From Pleurotus djamor (lineage: Eukaryota > Basidiomycota > Agaricomycetes > Agaricales > Pleurotaceae): 11,775 bases of DNA. The notes beneath the pieces are model-generated. The model ran no database searches. It was not told where the DNA came from and was given only the letters and a program-made list of their open reading frames with translations. The translations under genes were made by a program, and so were the position numbers. The DNA lies in the NCBI GenBank assembly GCA_029747585.1, contig JAPEVF010001259.1, forward strand, positions 1 through 11,775. The letters are read 5' to 3'. This document shows, piece by piece, positions 9,033 through 11,775 of the stretch; the first letter of the stretch is position 1, and the number at the start of each line of letters is the position of its first letter.

Positions 9033-9200
9033 GTGATGGATCGGTTAGGTTCTTGGAAGTAAGCCTGGGTCATCTACGAGTCGTTGAGCACTGGTTGGAA
9101 GGCACTGACGCGTCCATCATCCATGATTACCTTTCGGTGAGTTTTTCCTTCTCCATGCAAAGGCTTCTGAGCTTACCGGGACTTTTGTCTGTAGGCTTGA
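9033..9200 (+). CDS. 3'-terminal exons of the intron-dense unit (copy 2, partial)
   Basis: Counterpart of the exon at 95-269, with the same peptide, the same 58-nt intron (9137-9194) and the same Ala-stop end at 9198-9200. The N at 9032 and one extra G change the frame at its start relative to copy 1, so the entry into this exon differs between copies. It lies directly downstream of the intron 8908-8980 and therefore links the 6068-9200 unit to the repeat. The function is unknown. Confidence 0.33.
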
Positions 9201-10299
9201 TATCCTAACGAGGCGCAGGTTTCCGTTCCACACGCCCACATGTGAAGCATCTAAAAATTATCCGTAAGTATTGAGTGTCACATCAAATCGACCGCGTCGA
9301 CGGCCTCGCCGAGTGACTCGAACGGACCCAGCGTTCGGTTTTGAACCTGGGAAGTAGGTAAGCCGGAGGGGNAAAAAACCTCCAAATAATTAGTATTCGC
9401 GTAGAAACTATCATGCTATCCTTATCCTTATCTCGCACATGACATTGAAAGAATAAGATGGCGATGGAAGAAGGAACAGGTTAGTAGTTGAAGAAAGTCG
9501 AGCGACCGCTGAGTTTGAATATCACCTTGATTCTCTTCGACCACCATCCTTGCCCTTCCCAACGATTCCGAACGCCCTCTCCTCGACGTTCCTTTCTTTC
9601 AAATTCAACTCGCAGAACGCGTCCGCTCTGTCCATCCACAAACGCACTCAGTCTTTCCCTCTCCATCCCTTGGTACGTCCCTTCGACGATCCGGTGTCCT
9701 TGCCGTGTACTGATATCTTGTGCTTATTCTAGTGGTCATTTGATGCTCGAGATGAAGATGGTGGATGGATGAAGGACTTTGGGCTGGATGTTGGCGCAAT
9801 AGGTAAGTATTTCCGACCTCTTTTTTCTTTTCTTCCTCCGTATCCACTGCTGTTCATCGGCGCATACTCTTGTCTTTCCCCATCCTCTCGCGTCCATCCT
9901 GGTCTCTGTCGTCCCTTCACCCCTCCTTCTTCTCTTCCCTGTCCCGCACTGTCTACCGATGTTAATGCATGCCAACTTCCACAGCATCGAAGACACCAAG
10001 TCAAACCACGACCACCTCCCCTCGATGAAGATCATAGATCATACTGGGAACCAAAGTAAGTCGATTCCTTCCGTCTTTCTTTCTTTTTTCTTTTCGAGTT
10101 GACGTTTTGATCTCATTTTTCTCTTCTAGTAACTCTCTTACAACTACAACAAGGGTACGGCGCGATGCACGCAAGGGAGAGGGCCGTGGAGTCGAGTCGA
10201 AGGCGTTGGGATGCGGAGCTCAAGCGTTGTGGTACGTCGTCTTTTTTGGTTCATTTGGCTTGTCTTCCCCTTCCCTACGCAGACACTAACCAGCGGTTT

Positions 10300-10506
10300 C
10301 CCCACAGATTCAGCAGAAATGACATTTCGTTTGCGACACGATCAGCTAGTAGAGGTGCGAGAGGATCGTTTTAGAAGAAGAAAGAAACACTTTCCAAGGC
10401 AAAGTGAGTGGCCTTGCGCCTCGTCGTTATCGGCAGCCGCCTGTCAACTAGGGCAAGTGCGGCGGGTGAGGGTCGGACGGAGGTGGATGCGGCACGCGAG
10501 GAGTGG
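10300..10506 (+). repeat. Internal exon-intron duplication, unit 1
   Basis: This unit runs from CCCCACAG (an intron acceptor) through the RLRHDQLVE exon and the short 48-nt intron to GAGGAGTGG. It is practically identical to the corresponding single unit of copy 1 (about 1481-1686). The next unit begins immediately after it at 10507. Confidence 0.85.
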
Positions 10507-10725
10507 CCCCACAGGTTCACCATTTCGTTTACGACACGATCAGTTAGTAGAAATGCGCGAGGATTTTTTTAGTACTTTTCAAAGCAAAGTGAGTGGTCTT
10601 GCGCCTTGTCGTTATCTTTTTTTTTTTCAAGACCACTAATCCCCTTGCTCGGCAGTCGCCTGTCAACTAGGGCAAATGCGGCGTGTGAGGGCTGGACGGA
10701 GGTGGATGCGGCGCGCGAGGAGTGG
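10507..10725 (+). repeat. Internal exon-intron duplication, unit 2 (diverged)
   Basis: This unit again runs from CCCCACAG to GAGGAGTGG but is clearly more diverged. The exon reads PFRLRHDQLVEMREDFFSTF, lacks the Arg/Lys run of unit 1, and ends at a GTGAGT donor at 10589. Its intron is longer (10589-10655, or to 10670) and contains a run of about 13 T followed by CCACTAAT, a better branch/polypyrimidine arrangement than unit 1. Sequence after 10725 rejoins copy 1 colinearly. Confidence 0.85.
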
Positions 10726-10892
10726 AAGGCGATGGGAGGGTTAGATGCGACACGGCGTGTGCGGAGGGAGAGGTTGGTTTCGGTCGGGTTCAAGCAGCAT
10801 GGTCGATGATATGTGAGTGTCTTTGTTTTCCTTCGCGTCTGCTTCTTACATACGGGTTCGCTCAGTTAGCTGACTAGTTCACGCACTCAGGG

Positions 10893-11141
10893 ATGGCATT
10901 GAGCAAGTGCAAAGGGCATACATATGAATGGGTAAGGTACTCTGTTCCTTCGGCAGTTGCGAGAGTCAGGGACGGAGTGGGACGGGTAGACGAGAGACGG
11001 CAGAAGGGAGAGACGAGGGACAGTTCGCATACACGACAGCGAGGCCGTGGCATAGACCCAGATAGAAAACATACGTACCCGAAACCAAATGAAGAGAAAA
11101 CGGAGTGCGCGACTTTTCGCGCCTGGGGAAGATTAGCTTAG
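10893..11141 (+). CDS. Small basic ORF, copy 2, with a shifted C-terminus
   Basis: An 82-residue counterpart of the ORF at 1855-2118. The first 65 residues match except Tyr6 to Cys. A deletion of about 23 nt after the codons for YPKP changes the frame, so the tail reads NEEKTECATFRAWGRLA instead of the Lys/Arg-rich end of copy 1. Either the tail is dispensable or this ORF is not translated. It may be a terminal exon of the preceding broken gene. Confidence 0.22.
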   Translation: MALSKCKGHTYEWVRYSVPSAVARVRDGVGRVDERRQKGETRDSSHTRQRGRGIDPDRKHTYPKPNEEKTECATFRAWGRLA

Positions 11142-11234
11142 GTAACAGATAAGATTAGATCAAATGGTTCCGAATCCAAAGCCCCCGATCGCTTTTGTCC
11201 TTGGGTTAGGCATTCCTTTTGTCTACGAAGAACA

Positions 11235-11775
11235 ATGACTACTTACACAAAAGCATGGCGGATAGTAAGGGACGTTGGAAGTAACTTTCTTTCCCTTTTT
11301 CTCTTCATCAACTTCTCATCTACGAGCTTGTCAACAGCCCACGACCGCCATGAACGCTTCACAACTAATATCAGCTTCAACAAATTGTACGTGCTGAATC
11401 CTGTTCGAGAGTCTGATATTCATTGCCTTCGTAAAGGTATCAAATGGAAAACTCGAACAAAAACACATAGGAACACTTCGAGAGCGTCTCCAGCCCTCCA
11501 AATCATCCCCGAACTCTCAGAGGACGACGAATCAACCTACCTCTTGACCCCTTCCTCATCGCGCTGTTCGAGCCCAAATGAACGAAGTATCAAGGCTCAG
11601 CGGCGGCAGGGAAACCTGAGGCTCTCAGAGATCCGGGTAGCAGAAGATGTCTTTGCCTTCGAGGGACAGCCATGGATGGATCAGTATCACCATCTGTCAC
11701 CATCTGATCTCCTTCTGGAATATACCCGGGACGCTGCCTGCCCCAAACTCAGCTTGAACGACATGGCGTACGAGT
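11235..11775 (+). CDS. Disordered-protein gene, copy 2 (cut by the window end)
   Basis: Exon 1 is 11235-11280 (MTTYTKAWRIVRDVG), intron 11281-11337 with donor GTAACT, and exon 2 runs from 11338 to the window edge without a stop. Compared with copy 1, the first 80 or so codons carry about eleven amino-acid changes (for example A5T, W9R, L11V, K12R) and a four-codon in-frame gain in the basic patch, against two silent changes that I counted. From 11523 to the end the two copies are identical. The product would be a close paralogue or allele of the 454-residue protein at 2213-3633. Keeping the frame through an indel supports that it is, or recently was, translated. Confidence 0.7.
   Translation, partial: MTTYTKAWRIVRDVGSNFLSLFLFINFSSTSLSTAHDRHERFTTNISFNKLYVLNPVRESDIHCLRKGIKWKTRTKTHRNTSRASPALQIIPELSEDDESTYLLTPSSSRCSSPNERSIKAQRRQGNLRLSEIRVAEDVFAFEGQPWMDQYHHLSPSDLLLEYTRDAACPKLSLNDMAYE

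Larger units (their letters stand above)
6220..9200 (+). other. Intron-dense transcription unit without a threadable reading frame
   Basis: Plausible introns, most with CTGAC, CTAAC or similar branch sites, are: 6280-6342, 6436-6497, 6521-6582, 6699-6769 (or to 6784), 6960-7041, 7089-7155, 7221-7286, 7336-7413, 7486-7545, 7634-7697, 7945-8006, 8073-8130, 8384-8455, 8523-8580, 8831-8888, 8908-8980 and 9137-9194. Many exon blocks contain protein-like open stretches: IDQRVTEYNRTSLMIVSLVS near 6344, VVVIVANGAK near 6670, GLTNGLEYTYSSPSAYTSTI near 6890-6940, 84 codons at 8131-8383 and 78 codons at 8582-8815. Phases often fail to join and stops intervene at 7902, 8490 and 8818. It may be a decayed gene, a coding gene damaged by indel sequencing errors, two or more small genes, or a spliced noncoding RNA. 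No family recognised. Confidence 0.45.
9457..10809 (+). pseudogene. Broken multi-exon gene of unknown function, copy 2
   Basis: Same exon order as copy 1: open block to 9672, intron 9673-9732, exon 9733-9802 (WSFDARDEDGGWMKDF...), intron 9803-9984, exon 9985-10055, intron 10056-10129, exon 10130-10232, intron 10233-10307, exon from 10308. Here the codon that is TAG in copy 1 is TGG (10208-10210), so RRRWDAELKRC is open. Exon 9985-10055 is 71 nt against 69 nt in copy 1. In the phase set by WSFDARDEDGG it meets TGA, while its open frame (IEDTKSNHDHLPSMKIID) needs another entry phase. A 207/219-nt duplication then repeats the RLRHDQLVE exon and its intron. The last block (EVDAAREEWKAMGG...KQHGR) is preserved. 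Neither copy gives an intact protein under my model; both could be dead, or one intron boundary is wrong. Confidence 0.42.
8928..11775 (+). repeat. Long direct repeat, copy 2
   Basis: Copy 2 of the segment at 1-2740, in the same orientation and cut by the window end. Differences from copy 1 include extra bases beside Ns at 8981, 9001 and 9032, a 91-nt shorter stretch after 9288, GGAGGGGN at about 9364-9372, a shorter intron at 9803-9984, an additional 219-nt exon-intron unit at 10507-10725, a 23-nt deletion near 11087, and a 12-nt in-frame gain near 11450. The last 253 bp (11523-11775) equal 2488-2740 exactly. Confidence 0.97.

Noticed and set aside
1..11775. Circular contig with overlapping ends
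   Set aside because: The two ends differ by many substitutions, a 91-nt indel and a 219-nt insertion, which is too much for a simple assembly overlap of a circle.

Overview
The window looks like nuclear DNA of a filamentous fungus, most likely a basidiomycete (probably Agaricomycotina). Introns are short (about 45-80 nt) with GTAAGT-type donors, CTGAC/CTAAC-like branch sites and YAG acceptors. One promoter has a TATA box followed by a long pyrimidine tract. Predicted proteins are Ser/Pro-rich, and I see no bacterial-style operons or ribosome binding sites. The taxon is inferred from architecture only; no marker gene is present.

The dominant feature is a direct repeat. Bases 1-2740 recur at 8928-11775, so the period is 8,927 bp at the left end and 9,035 bp at the right end. 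Neither outer boundary is visible. Near-identical blocks alternate with substitution- and indel-rich blocks. Four of the five N characters lie in copy 2, three of them within 105 bp of the junction. This is either a real tandem duplication of a unit of about 8.9 kb or two haplotypes of a dikaryon joined end to end by the assembler.

Layout in order: (1) 1-269, the last exons of an upstream transcript; (2) about 613-1771, a multi-exon gene of unknown function that carries different lesions in the two copies; (3) 1855-2118, a small basic ORF; (4) 2213-3633, the only convincing complete gene, with two exons encoding a 454-residue, mostly disordered Ser/Pro/acidic protein; (5) 3634-4390, its 3' flank; (6) 4391-5400, a degenerate minisatellite; (7) 5401-6067, a gene-free spacer; (8) 6068-9200, a TATA/CT-tract promoter followed by an intron-dense unit with about 17 plausible introns but no single reading frame I can thread; its 3' end lies inside copy 2, and the matching 3' end opens the window; (9) 9457-11775, second copies of items 2 to 4, the last cut by the window edge.

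I recognise no known pathway or protein family. What stands out is the repeat itself: complementary gene lesions, an exon-intron duplication found only in copy 2, and an abrupt change from protein-altering divergence to complete identity inside the disordered-protein gene.
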